A stretch of DNA of 64,000 nucleotides, taken from positions 930,001 to 994,000 of the forward strand of contig NZ_JACSDK010000001.1 in assembly GCF_014925385.1 (NCBI RefSeq), written 5' to 3'. This stretch comes from Pelagibius marinus (lineage in GTDB: Bacteria > Pseudomonadota > Alphaproteobacteria > Kiloniellales > Kiloniellaceae). A model generated the notes under the pieces. That model was not told where the DNA came from. It was given only the letters and a program-made list of their open reading frames with translations, and did not search any database. Shown in pieces: positions 51,998-59,947 of this stretch. The stretch's first letter is position 1. Every line of letters begins with the position of its first letter. The translations under genes were made by a program, and so were the position numbers.

Positions 51998-52753
51998 ATG
52001 AGGCAGGCAGTGAGGCTTTCGGTTCTGGCAATGGCGGCGACGCTGCTGCCCTTTGCGGCGGCGGCCGGCGAGAAGGTCATCTACACCGTCGAGGGCGGCA
52101 ACTACGAGGGCTACAGCGCCCCCGCCGAGGGCCCCTCCAAGGGCCTGGTGCTGGTGATTCACGATTGGGACGGCCTGACGGAATACGAGGAAAAGCGCGC
52201 CGATATGCTGGCGGCGATGGGCTACGACGCCTTCGCCGTCGACCTCTACGGCCAGGGCAACCGCCCGGTGGAGACCGGCGCCAAGAAGGCCGAGACCGGC
52301 AAGCTCTACAACGACCGCGAGACCATGCGCGGCCTGATCCTCGGCGGCCTGGCCGAGGCGCGTAAGCTGAACGGCGGCCCGGCGGTGGTCATGGGCTACT
52401 GCTTCGGCGGCGCGGCGGTGCTGGAACTGGCGCGCTCCGGCAAGGCCAAGGACATCGCCGGCTACGCCACCTTCCACGGCGGCCTCTCGACGCCCGAGGG
52501 CCAGAGCTACCCCGCCGACACCCCGCCGCTGCTCATCGCCCACGGCGGCGCCGACAGCGCCATCACCATGGACGACGTGGCCGCTCTCTCCAAGGAGCTG
52601 GAGGCCGGCGGCATTCCTTACGAGATCCAGGTCTATTCCGGCGCCCCGCACGCCTTCACGGTCTTCGGCGCCGGCAGCTACCGCAAGGTCGCGGACACCC
52701 AGTCCTGGGACGCCTTCCAGGACTTCCTCGCCACCAACCTGGCGGGCAGTTGA
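51998..52753 (+). CDS. exported dienelactone hydrolase family protein
   Basis: A 251-residue alpha/beta hydrolase with a Sec signal (LSVLAMAATLLPFAAAAG, about 8-25), so it is periplasmic. The nucleophile elbow has Cys in AVVMGYCFGGAAVLELA near 130-146; the acid is in LLIAHGGADSAITMDD near 183 and the His in YSGAPHAFTVFGAGSY near 210-225. VLVIHDWDGLTEYEEK carries the oxyanion region. It is a second, exported member of the family also seen at 34288-34953. Substrate unknown. Confidence 0.9.
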   Translation: MRQAVRLSVLAMAATLLPFAAAAGEKVIYTVEGGNYEGYSAPAEGPSKGLVLVIHDWDGLTEYEEKRADMLAAMGYDAFAVDLYGQGNRPVETGAKKAETGKLYNDRETMRGLILGGLAEARKLNGGPAVVMGYCFGGAAVLELARSGKAKDIAGYATFHGGLSTPEGQSYPADTPPLLIAHGGADSAITMDDVAALSKELEAGGIPYEIQVYSGAPHAFTVFGAGSYRKVADTQSWDAFQDFLATNLAGS

Positions 52754-52772
52754 AGACTGCCGGCTTGCTTGA

Positions 52773-52881
52773 CCTCGTGCTTCGAGACGGCGCTCACGCG
52801 CCTCCTCAGCATGAGGTCAGTCATTGAGGGTTGCGCCTCACCCTGAGGAGCGCTCCTTGGAGCGCGTCTCGAAGGGCGAGG
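52773..52881. repeat. inverted pair of a dispersed 44-46-bp palindromic repeat
   Basis: Two copies of one element face each other: 52773-52816 (minus orientation) and 52836-52881 (plus). In plus orientation each reads CCTCA-CTGAGGAG...GCG..GTCTCGAAG..CGAGG. The copies can pair with each other. They lie between convergent genes and resemble extragenic repeats found in many alphaproteobacterial genomes. Confidence 0.8.
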
Positions 52882-52895
52882 CGCCCCGCCGTCCT

Positions 52896-53360
52896 TCAGA
52901 AAATCCCCGCTTCCAGGCCGGCGGCCATGGCCAGGCCCAGGTTGCGGCAGTCCTCCACGAAGCTCTCCTGCCAGGCGCCGCGGCAGATCAACGGCTCCTG
53001 CACCGCGCGCCACTTGAGGCCCGTGGCGATGCTCTCCACCGCCCGCCGGGTGCCGGTACCGTCGTGGCCGGCGCGGATATAGAGCGCGTAGGGCAGGGCC
53101 TCGCTCTGCTCGATGACGCTGTAGTAGCTGCGGTCGAAGAAGTCCTTCAGCGCACCGCTCATGTAGCCCAGGTTCTCGGTGGTGCCCAGGATGACGCCGT
53201 CGGCCGCCAGGACGTCCGCCGGGCCCGCCTCGAAAGGGGTCAGGGCGACGGTCTCCACGCCCTCGACCTCGTCGGAGCGCGCGCCCGCCACGACGGCATC
53301 GCGCAGGCGCAGGGTGTTGTCGGAGGGAACGTGGGCGACGACGAGCAGGCGCTTGCCCAT
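52896..53360 (-). CDS. flavodoxin/NADPH-dependent FMN reductase-like protein
   Basis: A 154-residue flavodoxin-fold protein. Opening KRLLVVAHVPSDNTLRLRDA at 3-22 is the FMN-phosphate loop. GVILGTTENLGYMSGALKDF near 55-74, then FDRSYY, is the flavin-binding region typical of the small NAD(P)H-dependent FMN reductase class. The enzymatic role is unknown. It starts 8 bp after the stop of the preceding hypothetical gene and is probably co-transcribed with it. Confidence 0.82.
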   Translation of the reverse strand: MGKRLLVVAHVPSDNTLRLRDAVVAGARSDEVEGVETVALTPFEAGPADVLAADGVILGTTENLGYMSGALKDFFDRSYYSVIEQSEALPYALYIRAGHDGTGTRRAVESIATGLKWRAVQEPLICRGAWQESFVEDCRNLGLAMAAGLEAGIF

Positions 53361-53368
53361 CGCGTAAC

Positions 53369-53776
53369 TCAGGCCGAGAGGCGCTTGCAGAGGGCCCGGA
53401 GATAGCGGTGGTCGCTGTCGGTGAATTCCCCGGCGGCGATGTCGGCCTTGTAGTCCTCCAGCTCCTGGCGGAACTCGTCGGAATTGTCGGGCTTGGCCAG
53501 CAGCTTCGCGATCAGCGCCAGGCTCTCGGCGTTCTTCGCCGCCGCGTCGGCCGGCAGTTCGTCGAGATTACCCAGGTCGCCCAGGTCGTAGGCGGCGCCG
53601 CCGCTCTCCGCGGCCTCGGCACCGAGGTTCGCCAGCAGCAACTCATCCCAGGTGCTGCCGGCGACCTTCACCTTGGTGTCCAGCACCCGGGCGGCGGCCA
53701 GCGCCTCTTCGTCATTGTCGCTGCCCAGGGTCTCCAGAAGGGAGATCAACTCACCCCGATCCAAGCTGCCGGTCAT
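53369..53776 (-). CDS. hypothetical acidic protein
   Basis: A 135-residue helical, acidic protein beginning MTGSLDRGELISLLETLGS and ending FTDSDHRYLRALCKRLSA. It has no signal peptide or membrane segment and no motif I recognise. GAGGCGC lies before the ATG. It lies between ask and the flavodoxin-like gene on the same strand and is probably co-transcribed with the latter. The coding look (third-position G/C) is good, so the gene is real; function unknown. Confidence 0.75.
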   Translation of the reverse strand: MTGSLDRGELISLLETLGSDNDEEALAAARVLDTKVKVAGSTWDELLLANLGAEAAESGGAAYDLGDLGNLDELPADAAAKNAESLALIAKLLAKPDNSDEFRQELEDYKADIAAGEFTDSDHRYLRALCKRLSA

Positions 53777-53873
53777 ATTGCGCCTCGTTTCAGTTCTGCG
53801 AATCCGTCAGGATCGTACTCTAACGAACCCGCAGCTTGCTGGGCAAACCCCGGAAGCGGGGGGTCGTCCGGCC

Positions 53874-55379
53874 TCAGGCGGCGGCGCTGAGCGAGGAGAG
53901 CTCTTGGCTGTCCTCGCCGGCCTCCTCGATCAGCGCCTTGTGCAAGGCGCGGATGCAGGCGTCATGGTCGCCCTCCTCGACGATCACCTGCATATCCACC
54001 TTGCGGAGAAGGTCGTTGAAGCCCAGCGGCTCGACCCCGGCCTCGGCCAGGGCCGTCAGCACCCGGGCGCCGAGGCCCGGCAGGCGCAGGTCGCGGCCGA
54101 TGATGGAAATCAGGGCCACGTTGCGCGAGGAGATCGAGGCCGAGGGGAAACGCTCGTTCAGGTCCTGCTCGACCCGCTTCACCGCCTTGGCCGAACCCTT
54201 CAGGAAGTGGGTGATGGTGTTGGCGTTGGAGGTCTTGGTGACGATGCGCGCCTTGTGGCGCTTCAGCGTCTCCAGGATCGCCGCGTCGTAGCCCTTCACG
54301 CCCACCATGTCCTGCTCGAAGAATTCGAAGGCGTAGACGCTCTTCAGGCCGGTGATCATCTCGACGGCGGGGGCCGTGGCCTCCAGGTCGCCGCGGATCA
54401 TCGCGCCGGGGTCCTCCGGCTCGAAGGTGTTCATGATGCGCAAGGGGATGCGCGCCTGGCGCAGTCCCTTGGCGGCGCTGGGGTGGATCGCCTCCATGCC
54501 CATGTTGGAGAGCTGGTCGGCGACGTCGTAGTTGGTCTCGGCGATCGGCTTCACCGCCTCGGCGCCCACCAGCTTGGGGTCGGCGGAGGAGAGATGGAAC
54601 TCCTTGTGGATGGTCGCTTCCGCCGCGCCGCTGTTGACGGCGATGCGCGAGAAGGTGATTTCGCTGTAGCCGCGGCCGTAGAGGCCGACCAGGCCCTCCT
54701 CGCACTGGGCGTAGCCGGTGACGATGGGCAGTTGCCGGGCGAGGTCCAGCGGCTCGAAGGCCTCGGCGATGCGCTCGTCCAGCTTGCTGCTGCCGGTCTC
54801 GCGCCAGCCGGTCAGGTCGACGAAAACGGCGTTCACGCCGCGGCGCTTCAGGGCCAGCGTCAGGTTGTGGGCGCTGTGCGCCTCGCCGATGCCGCTCAGC
54901 ATCTCGCGCACGGTCAGCAGGTGCTCGGGCAGCTTGAAGTGGCCGAAGGAGCAGAGCCGGCGCAGGTCCATGAGACAGCTGCGCACGCCCTCGACCCGCT
55001 CCTCCACGAAGCGGTCGGCGAGCGCGATGTCGGCGGGGTCCTCCAGAACCTCGCGGTTCTTGTCGCGCATGGCCGCGGCCATGCGGGTCAGGGCGTCGCC
55101 CCAGGCCCATTCGTTCTCGGAGCCGGAGTAGAGCGCGTAGACGCCGGGTTCGCCGGTCTTCTTGTGCTCCAGCAGCAGGTCGGTCATGCCGCTGTAGGCG
55201 GAGACCACGAAGACGCGGTTGTAGAGCTCGGCCGCTTCACGCCCGCCGACCACGATGTTGTCCAACACCGTGTCGACCGCGGACATGGAAGTGCCGCCGA
55301 TCTTGTGGACGCTGTGGGGGGCGTCCTGCGGGGCGTGGTTCTGATTGCCCGAGCGTTGCTGCAGTATGGCTTCCGTCAC
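53874..55379 (-). CDS. aspartate kinase, ectoine-cluster type (Ask_Ect)
   Basis: A 501-residue aspartokinase that feeds aspartyl phosphate toward aspartate semialdehyde, the ectoine precursor. The opening VHKIGGTSMSAVDTVLDNIV near 24-43 with KIGGTSM is the kinase nucleotide site as seen in ectoine-linked enzymes. YSEITFSRIAVNSGAAEATI near 240-259 and two C-terminal ACT domains follow (IISIIG-like VALISIIGRDLRLPG near 440). The GTG start is at 55377-55379. It lies 144 bp after ectC, on the same strand, giving ectABC-ask. A specialised enzyme would escape feedback inhibition by lysine and threonine. Confidence 0.93.
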   Translation of the reverse strand: MTEAILQQRSGNQNHAPQDAPHSVHKIGGTSMSAVDTVLDNIVVGGREAAELYNRVFVVSAYSGMTDLLLEHKKTGEPGVYALYSGSENEWAWGDALTRMAAAMRDKNREVLEDPADIALADRFVEERVEGVRSCLMDLRRLCSFGHFKLPEHLLTVREMLSGIGEAHSAHNLTLALKRRGVNAVFVDLTGWRETGSSKLDERIAEAFEPLDLARQLPIVTGYAQCEEGLVGLYGRGYSEITFSRIAVNSGAAEATIHKEFHLSSADPKLVGAEAVKPIAETNYDVADQLSNMGMEAIHPSAAKGLRQARIPLRIMNTFEPEDPGAMIRGDLEATAPAVEMITGLKSVYAFEFFEQDMVGVKGYDAAILETLKRHKARIVTKTSNANTITHFLKGSAKAVKRVEQDLNERFPSASISSRNVALISIIGRDLRLPGLGARVLTALAEAGVEPLGFNDLLRKVDMQVIVEEGDHDACIRALHKALIEEAGEDSQELSSLSAAA

Positions 55380-55491
55380 TGGGTATATCTCCCGGCCCGA
55401 GGGCGCGGGCGCCGGCCTTGTCGGCGCCCGTCCACATCAAACCTGATAATCGCTTGTCTCTTAGGTTCTGTTCTCTCTCGGCGCCGCCCTG

Positions 55492-55539
55492 TCAGGCGGT
55501 GTCGTGATCAGGCGGTGTCGTGATCAGGCGGCGTCGTCT
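55492..55539. repeat. three 16-bp tandem repeats across the ectC stop codon
   Basis: Units at 55492-55507 and 55508-55523 (identical, TCAGGCGGTGTCGTGA) and 55524-55539 (two or three differences). The last contains the final codons and stop of ectC, so the duplicated units place two more in-phase-like TGA copies downstream. Probably recent slippage. Confidence 0.8.
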
Positions 55540-55916
55540 TCCAGGGCATAGGCGCCGTCGGGGCCGTGCACTTCCTTGCCGGTGACCGGCGGGTTGAAGC
55601 AGCAGGCCATGACCATCTCGGTCTTGCCGCGCAGGACGTGCTTGTCGTGCTTGTCCAGGGCGTACATCACGCCGGGCCGGATCTCGTGGACCTCGCCGGT
55701 GGCGCAGTCCTCGATCGAGCCTTCGCCGGAGATGCAATAGACCGATTCGAAGTGGTTCTTGTAGTGCAGGTGCAGCTCGGCGCCTTCGAAAATGGTGGTG
55801 ATATGGAAGCTGAAGCCCATGTCGTCGCCCTTCAGCAACAGGCGCACGCTCTGCCAGCCTTCGGCGCTGACGCAGCGCTCGCCGTTCTTGGCTTCCTCGT
55901 AATCGCGAACAATCAT
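55524..55916 (-). CDS. ectC: L-ectoine synthase
   Basis: A 130-residue cupin that cyclises N-gamma-acetyl-diaminobutyrate to ectoine by water elimination, using iron. The characteristic start [16 protein letters not shown] is followed by [20 protein letters not shown] near 22-41, [20 protein letters not shown] near 42-61 with metal-binding residues, and [20 protein letters not shown] near 64-83, then [16 protein letters not shown] at 55916 matches family starts, although a TTG four codons upstream is possible. It lies 23 bp after ectB. Confidence 0.97.
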   Translation of the reverse strand: MIVRDYEEAKNGERCVSAEGWQSVRLLLKGDDMGFSFHITTIFEGAELHLHYKNHFESVYCISGEGSIEDCATGEVHEIRPGVMYALDKHDKHVLRGKTEMVMACCFNPPVTGKEVHGPDGAYALEDDAA

Positions 55917-55939
55917 CTCTCTATCCAACTCCTCGTAAC

Positions 55940-57208
55940 TTAGGCGGCGGCAGCCGAACGGTGCGTCTCTTCGAAGGCCTCGGCAAGGATGTCGAGGCCG
56001 GCATCGAGCTGCTCGGTCTTGATGGTCAGCGGTGCCAGGACCTTGACCACTTCGTCGTGGGCGCCCGAGGTCTCGATGATCAGGCCGCGCTCGAAGGCGG
56101 CGGCGCAGATCGCCGAGGCGGTGTCGCCGTCGCCCACGTCGATGCCGCGGAACATGCCCCGGCCCTTGGTCGAATAGCCGTGCTTCTTGGCGATTCCAGC
56201 CAGGCGCCGGGCAAGGTGGTCGCCCTTGCCCTGCACGGCCCGGGCGAAGTCCGGATTGCGCCAGAACTTCTCCAGCGCCACCTTGGCGGTGACGAAGGCA
56301 TGGTTGTTGCCGCGGAAGGTGCCGTTGTGCTCGGCCGGGCCCCAGACGTCGTGCTCCGGTTTCAGCAGCACCATGGCAAAGGGCAGGCCCATGCCCGAAA
56401 GCGACTTGGCCAGGGTCACGATGTCCGGCGAGATGCCCATCTCCTCGAAGGAGAAGAAGCTGCCGGTGCGCCCGCAGCCGGCCTGGATGTCGTCGACGAT
56501 CAGCAGGCTGCCGTGCTTGCGCGCCAGCTTCTCCAGGCGCTGCATGAACTCGGCCGAGGCGACGTTCAAGCCGCCCTCGCCCTGCACCGTCTCGATGATG
56601 AAGGCCGCCGGCGCCGTCATGCCGCTGGAGGGGTCTTCCAGCATCTGCTCCAGCATCGCCAGGCTGTCCGCACCGCCTTCCAGGTAGCCGTCGTAGGGCA
56701 CCCGCGTCACGCCCTCCAACGGCACGCCCGCCCCGCCGCGGTGATAGCCGTTGCCGGTGCAGGCCAGCGCCCCCAGGGTGACGCCGTGGAAGCCGTTGGT
56801 GAAGGCGACGACCTGCTGGCGGCCGGTCACCTTGCGGGCCAGCTTCAGGGCCGCCTCGACGGCGTTGGCGCCCGTCGGGCCGGTGAACTGCAGGCGGTAG
56901 TCCATGTCGCGCGGCTGCAGGACGATTTCCTCGAAGGCCTTGATGAAGTCGGCCTTGGCCTCGGTGTACATGTCCAGGCCGTGGGTCACGCCGTCGCGCA
57001 GGATATAGTCGACCAGCGCCAGCTTCATGTCCGGATCGTTGTGGCCGTAGTTCAGCGTCGAGCAGCCGGCCAGGAAATCGATGTAGCGGCGGCCGTCCTC
57101 GGCGATCAGCTCGGCGCCGCTGGCGCGCTCAAACAGCACCGGGAAGCTGCGGCAGTAGCTGCGGATTTCGGATTCTCTGCGGGTAAAGGTATCGAGTGCC
57201 GAGGACAT
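55940..57208 (-). CDS. ectB: diaminobutyrate--2-oxoglutarate transaminase
   Basis: A 422-residue PLP enzyme that converts aspartate semialdehyde to L-2,4-diaminobutyrate, the first committed ectoine step. Signatures: [20 protein letters not shown] near 42-61, [20 protein letters not shown] near 104-123, [20 protein letters not shown] near 224-243, and the PLP lysine in [20 protein letters not shown] near 247-266. ATG at 57206-57208. The longer frame upstream is not coding. It lies 62 bp after ectA. Confidence 0.97.
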   Translation of the reverse strand: MSSALDTFTRRESEIRSYCRSFPVLFERASGAELIAEDGRRYIDFLAGCSTLNYGHNDPDMKLALVDYILRDGVTHGLDMYTEAKADFIKAFEEIVLQPRDMDYRLQFTGPTGANAVEAALKLARKVTGRQQVVAFTNGFHGVTLGALACTGNGYHRGGAGVPLEGVTRVPYDGYLEGGADSLAMLEQMLEDPSSGMTAPAAFIIETVQGEGGLNVASAEFMQRLEKLARKHGSLLIVDDIQAGCGRTGSFFSFEEMGISPDIVTLAKSLSGMGLPFAMVLLKPEHDVWGPAEHNGTFRGNNHAFVTAKVALEKFWRNPDFARAVQGKGDHLARRLAGIAKKHGYSTKGRGMFRGIDVGDGDTASAICAAAFERGLIIETSGAHDEVVKVLAPLTIKTEQLDAGLDILAEAFEETHRSAAAA

Positions 57209-57270
57209 GGAGGGACCTCTTTCTTTGTTGCGGGAAGCGATGTCGGGAAAGTTGTGCGGAGCCCGGAGGC

Positions 57271-57822
57271 TCAGGCGGCGCTCTGCAGCGCGATGCGGTC
57301 GAAGGGACCGATCTCCACCAGATGCTCGGTGGCGTGGGCGCCGCCGAAGTGGGTCTCGCGCTCGAAGTGCGCGTCGTCGGCCATGGGCGCGTCCAGGTCG
57401 TCGGCGATGGCGCGGAACAGCGCCCAGGACGCCTTGTTGTCGCGTGTGATGGTGCTGTGGATGTGACGCACCTGGCGGCATTCCGGGCGCTGCAGCAGCT
57501 CGCGGATCAGGCGCTTGGCCACGCCGCGGCCGCGGGCGTCGGGATGCACGGCGACCTGCCAGACGAAAAGCGTGTCCGGCGACTCAGGAGGCCTGTAGCC
57601 GGAGATCCAGCCGACGGGCTCGCCGTCGAGCTCTGCCAGGGCGCAGGTGCCGGCGAAATGCGAGCACTGCAGCAGATTGCAGTACATCGAATTGTCGTCC
57701 AGCTTCTCGATGCTCTTGATCAGGTTCCACACCTTGGCGCCGTCGGCCTTCTTCGGCTTGCGGAATCGCAAGGCGCCCGCGGTGCGGGCCTTGGGGGATT
57801 TCAGAGCGGTTTCCAACTGCAT
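57271..57822 (-). CDS. ectA: L-2,4-diaminobutyric acid acetyltransferase
   Basis: A 183-residue GNAT enzyme that acetylates the gamma-amino group of diaminobutyrate. GALRFRKPKKADGAKVWNLI near 16-35 and the EctA-typical LDDNSMYCNLLQCSHFAGTC near 41-60 are present. The acetyl-CoA loop is VAVHPDARGRGVAKRLIREL near 90-109. HFERETHFGGAHATEHLVE near 152-170 follows. First gene of the ectoine operon. The start ATG follows GGAG by eleven bases, an unusually long spacing across a run of A residues. Confidence 0.97.
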   Translation of the reverse strand: MQLETALKSPKARTAGALRFRKPKKADGAKVWNLIKSIEKLDDNSMYCNLLQCSHFAGTCALAELDGEPVGWISGYRPPESPDTLFVWQVAVHPDARGRGVAKRLIRELLQRPECRQVRHIHSTITRDNKASWALFRAIADDLDAPMADDAHFERETHFGGAHATEHLVEIGPFDRIALQSAA

Positions 57823-57856
57823 TTTTTGTTCGTCTCCAAGCGGCGAGGACGCCAGA

Positions 57857-57885
57857 TACTTTGTCCGTCAAACTAATTTGTCAAC
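57857..57885 (-). promoter_or_regulatory. candidate ectABC promoter
   Basis: Minus strand: TTGACA (57885-57880), 17-bp spacer, AAGTAT (57862-57857), about 35 bp before ectA. The spacer and -35 carry GACAAA/TTTGAC repeats and a CAAA-N4-TTTG inverted repeat, possible EctR contacts. A second TTGACA lies further upstream (57994-57989). The whole region from 57870 to 58045 is strikingly AT-rich for this genome. Confidence 0.5.
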
Positions 57886-58022
57886 CGTAAAGGGAGCGTA
57901 AAACTTACGGGCATCTCGTTGAAAATCCTCAATACGCGCAGAAAATAAGCGAAAACGCGATGTCTCAAAAATTCGTATGAAGTTTTAATGTCAAAGCGTT
58001 TTTGAACTGAGCCGAAAATATC

Positions 58023-58041
58023 TTTAGTTAGGAGAACTAAA
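58023..58041. promoter_or_regulatory. inverted repeat in the ectR/ectA intergenic region
   Basis: TTTAGTT-AGGAG-AACTAAA: perfect 7-bp arms, centred about 88 bp before ectR. MarR-type repressors bind such AT-rich palindromes, so this is a candidate operator for the divergent MarR regulator. Confidence 0.5.
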
Positions 58042-58119
58042 AGCGGGTCTTGGCCGCCCCGCAGCCGCACCCTAGGATCGAGTCGACGACAGGCGAGTTT
58101 TCGAGAGTTCGGGGATCCC

Positions 58120-58614
58120 TTGGCAGAAGTATCGCGGCGGCGCTCCCAACAGGCCCTGACGGCCATGCGCCAAATCCTGCGCGCGACGGACAACTATGCG
58201 CGCAAGCTGTCACGGGAGACCGGCCTGACGGCCTCTCAGTTGCTGCTCCTGCAGGTGCTCGACGAGCACGGCGAGACCACCGCCGGCCAGATCGCCGGGC
58301 ATATGGGCATCACCCAGGCGACCACCACCAGCCTGCTGCACAAGCTGGAGGCCGGCGGCCTGGTCCATCGCCAGCGCGGCGACGCCGACCGTCGCCAGGT
58401 CTGGCTGTCGCTGACCGAGGCCGGGCGCGAGAAACTGGCCGCCGCGCCGGACGGGCTGCAGGAGAATTTCCGGGAGCGTTTCGAAAACCTGGAATCCTGG
58501 GAGCAGGCCATGCTGGTGGCGGCCCTGGAGCGGGTCGTCGCCCTGCTGGATGCCGAAAGCCTGGACGCGGCGCCGGTGCTGGACGTGGGCGCCATCGACC
58601 GCGAGCAGCACTAG
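58120..58614 (+). CDS. ectR: MarR family transcriptional regulator (EctR-like)
   Basis: A 164-residue MarR-type dimeric regulator. The winged helix is clear: LLLLQVLDEHGETTAGQIAG near 41-60, HMGITQATTTSLLHKLEAGG near 61-80, and the wing HRQRGDADRRQVWLSLTEAG near 83-102. It is divergent from ectABC-ask, the position of EctR, a repressor of ectoine genes in methylotrophs and other halophiles. Start at TTG 58120 with GGGGA five bases upstream; ATG at 58165 would cut the first helix. Confidence 0.88.
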   Translation: MAEVSRRRSQQALTAMRQILRATDNYARKLSRETGLTASQLLLLQVLDEHGETTAGQIAGHMGITQATTTSLLHKLEAGGLVHRQRGDADRRQVWLSLTEAGREKLAAAPDGLQENFRERFENLESWEQAMLVAALERVVALLDAESLDAAPVLDVGAIDREQH

Positions 58615-58638
58615 CTGCCTCTCTGCCGGCGGGCGCCC

Positions 58639-59097
58639 TTAGCGGCTGACCACCACCATCTTCTCGATGACGTCGTCCATTTCCCGGTCGTCGACCAGGA
58701 TGTGCAGCGCCTCCAGCGTCGGCAGCAGGTTGCTGCGCTTGCCCACGCGGATCACCGGGTTCTTGCCGGGGATCAGCATGGTGCGTTCGCCGAAGTTGAG
58801 GCGCAGGTAGAGGATGCCGTCCTCCTCGAACCACCAGGGCGCCGGCTGCTTGTAGGTCATGCGCTTGACGGTCTCGCCGTCCTGCTCGACGTACTCGTGG
58901 CTCGGGTAGGTGAAGTCGGCGTCGTGCGCCAGGCCGATCTGGTGGCTCAGGCCCTCCAGAAAAATGCGGCGCAGGTCTTCCATGCGGCGGTTGACCAGCT
59001 TCTTGCGGCGCGCCGGATTGTCGGTCCGCGGCGGGCGCGCCGGGACGACGAAGTCGAGTTCTTCACGCGAAACGGAAAGGGGGCGTGAGACGGGAAT
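58639..59097 (-). CDS. hypothetical protein with apparent ATT start codon
   Basis: A protein of 152 residues if it begins at ATT (59097-59095), or 114 if at the first ATG (58983-58981). The frame stays open upstream of that ATG with strongly coding third positions and reads EELDFVVPARPPRTDNPARR, then KKLVNRRMEDLRRIFLEG. No ATG, GTG or TTG exists in it; GGAGG lies six bases before an ATT, which is the best start. The rest has a compact alpha/beta look (WWFEEDGILYLRLNFGERTM, LLPTLEALHILVDDREMDDV). No signal peptide or known motif. A CTG at about 59130 is another option. Function unknown. Confidence 0.65.
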   Translation of the reverse strand: MPVSRPLSVSREELDFVVPARPPRTDNPARRKKLVNRRMEDLRRIFLEGLSHQIGLAHDADFTYPSHEYVEQDGETVKRMTYKQPAPWWFEEDGILYLRLNFGERTMLIPGKNPVIRVGKRSNLLPTLEALHILVDDREMDDVIEKMVVVSR

Positions 59098-59144
59098 GGG
59101 GGGCCTCCAGGCGCTTCTTGCGCCGGCTGTGAACAGGGAGGCGG

Positions 59145-59184
59145 AGACTATCCGAAGTGTCGCATATTGTCAAAATGCGACACT
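59145..59184 (-). promoter_or_regulatory. promoter-like pair overlapped by a perfect inverted repeat
   Basis: Minus strand TTGACA (59173-59168), 17-bp spacer, TAGTCT (59150-59145), about 48 bp before the ATT start. It is overlapped by AGTGTCGCAT-N9-ATGCGACACT (59156-59184), perfect 10-bp arms, and followed by GTCGT-N4-ACGAC (59189-59202). This looks like a repressor-controlled promoter. The rest of 59098-59444 holds nothing else I recognise. Confidence 0.5.
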
Positions 59185-59444
59185 CGAGTCGTATTTACGA
59201 CAAATCAAGTATTGTTCCGCAGGAGAAAACTATCGGTGTTTCAACGGATCTGCCCGGTCCTTCCGGGGATCTTTCGCCGCCCGGGCGCCGATTCCCGATG
59301 ATCGCCGGAGCGGCGGCGAAGAATATTTTTGAGGCATTCCGGTAGTTTGCGCTGCTCTCGCGCCTTGTCGGGCGGATCGCCGGAATGATAGCCTCGCCGC
59401 ACTCCACCGAGGCGCGAACAGGACAGTCAGAGGCATCCAAGGTC

Positions 59445-59792
59445 ATGGCAGCGAGCCCGCAGATCTCCTTCGACGACTTCATGAAAATCGACGTGCGGGT
59501 CGGCACCATCGTCGACGCCCAGCCCTTTCCCGAGGCGCGGCGCCCGGCCATCAAGCTGTGGGTCGACCTGGGCGAGGAGATCGGCGTGAAGAAGTCCTCT
59601 GCCCAGATCACCGTGCACTACGACGCGGAGCACCTGGTCGGCAAGCAGGTCGCCGCGGTGGTGAACTTCCCGCCGCGCCAGATCGGCAAGTTCATGTCCG
59701 AGGTCCTGGTGCTGGGCTTTCCCGACGGCGAGGGCGAGGTGGTGCTGGTGACCGCCGACCAGCCGGTCCCCAACGGCGGCCGGCTGTACTGA
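59445..59792 (+). CDS. csaA: tRNA-binding protein CsaA
   Basis: A 115-residue OB-fold protein, the EMAP-II/Trbp111-type tRNA-binding domain found at the end of some Met- and Phe-tRNA synthetases. Signatures: FDDFMKIDVRVGTIVDAQPF at 9-28, IKLWVDLGEEIGVKKSSAQI near 35-54, and KQVAAVVNFPPRQIGKFMSE near 66-85. In Bacillus, CsaA shows export-related chaperone activity. Start at ATG 59445. Free-standing gene with no partner nearby. Confidence 0.94.
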   Translation: MAASPQISFDDFMKIDVRVGTIVDAQPFPEARRPAIKLWVDLGEEIGVKKSSAQITVHYDAEHLVGKQVAAVVNFPPRQIGKFMSEVLVLGFPDGEGEVVLVTADQPVPNGGRLY

Positions 59793-59947
59793 CGCTTTCC
59801 CGGAACCGACGAGAAGCTGTCCGTGACCCGATCGTCGCTCCCCTGCAGGCCGGCCATTTCCGGCCGCAGTACCGAAAGCGCATTTGTGCTAGGTTTGGGG
59901 GGCAGGGAGATGTAGTCGGGCGCCAGTAACGCTGGGCGAGGATTCCG

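Noticed and set aside
59157..59345. A 62-codon plus-strand frame before csaA
   Set aside because: It begins inside the inverted repeat, has no ribosome-binding site, and its translation lacks coding character.
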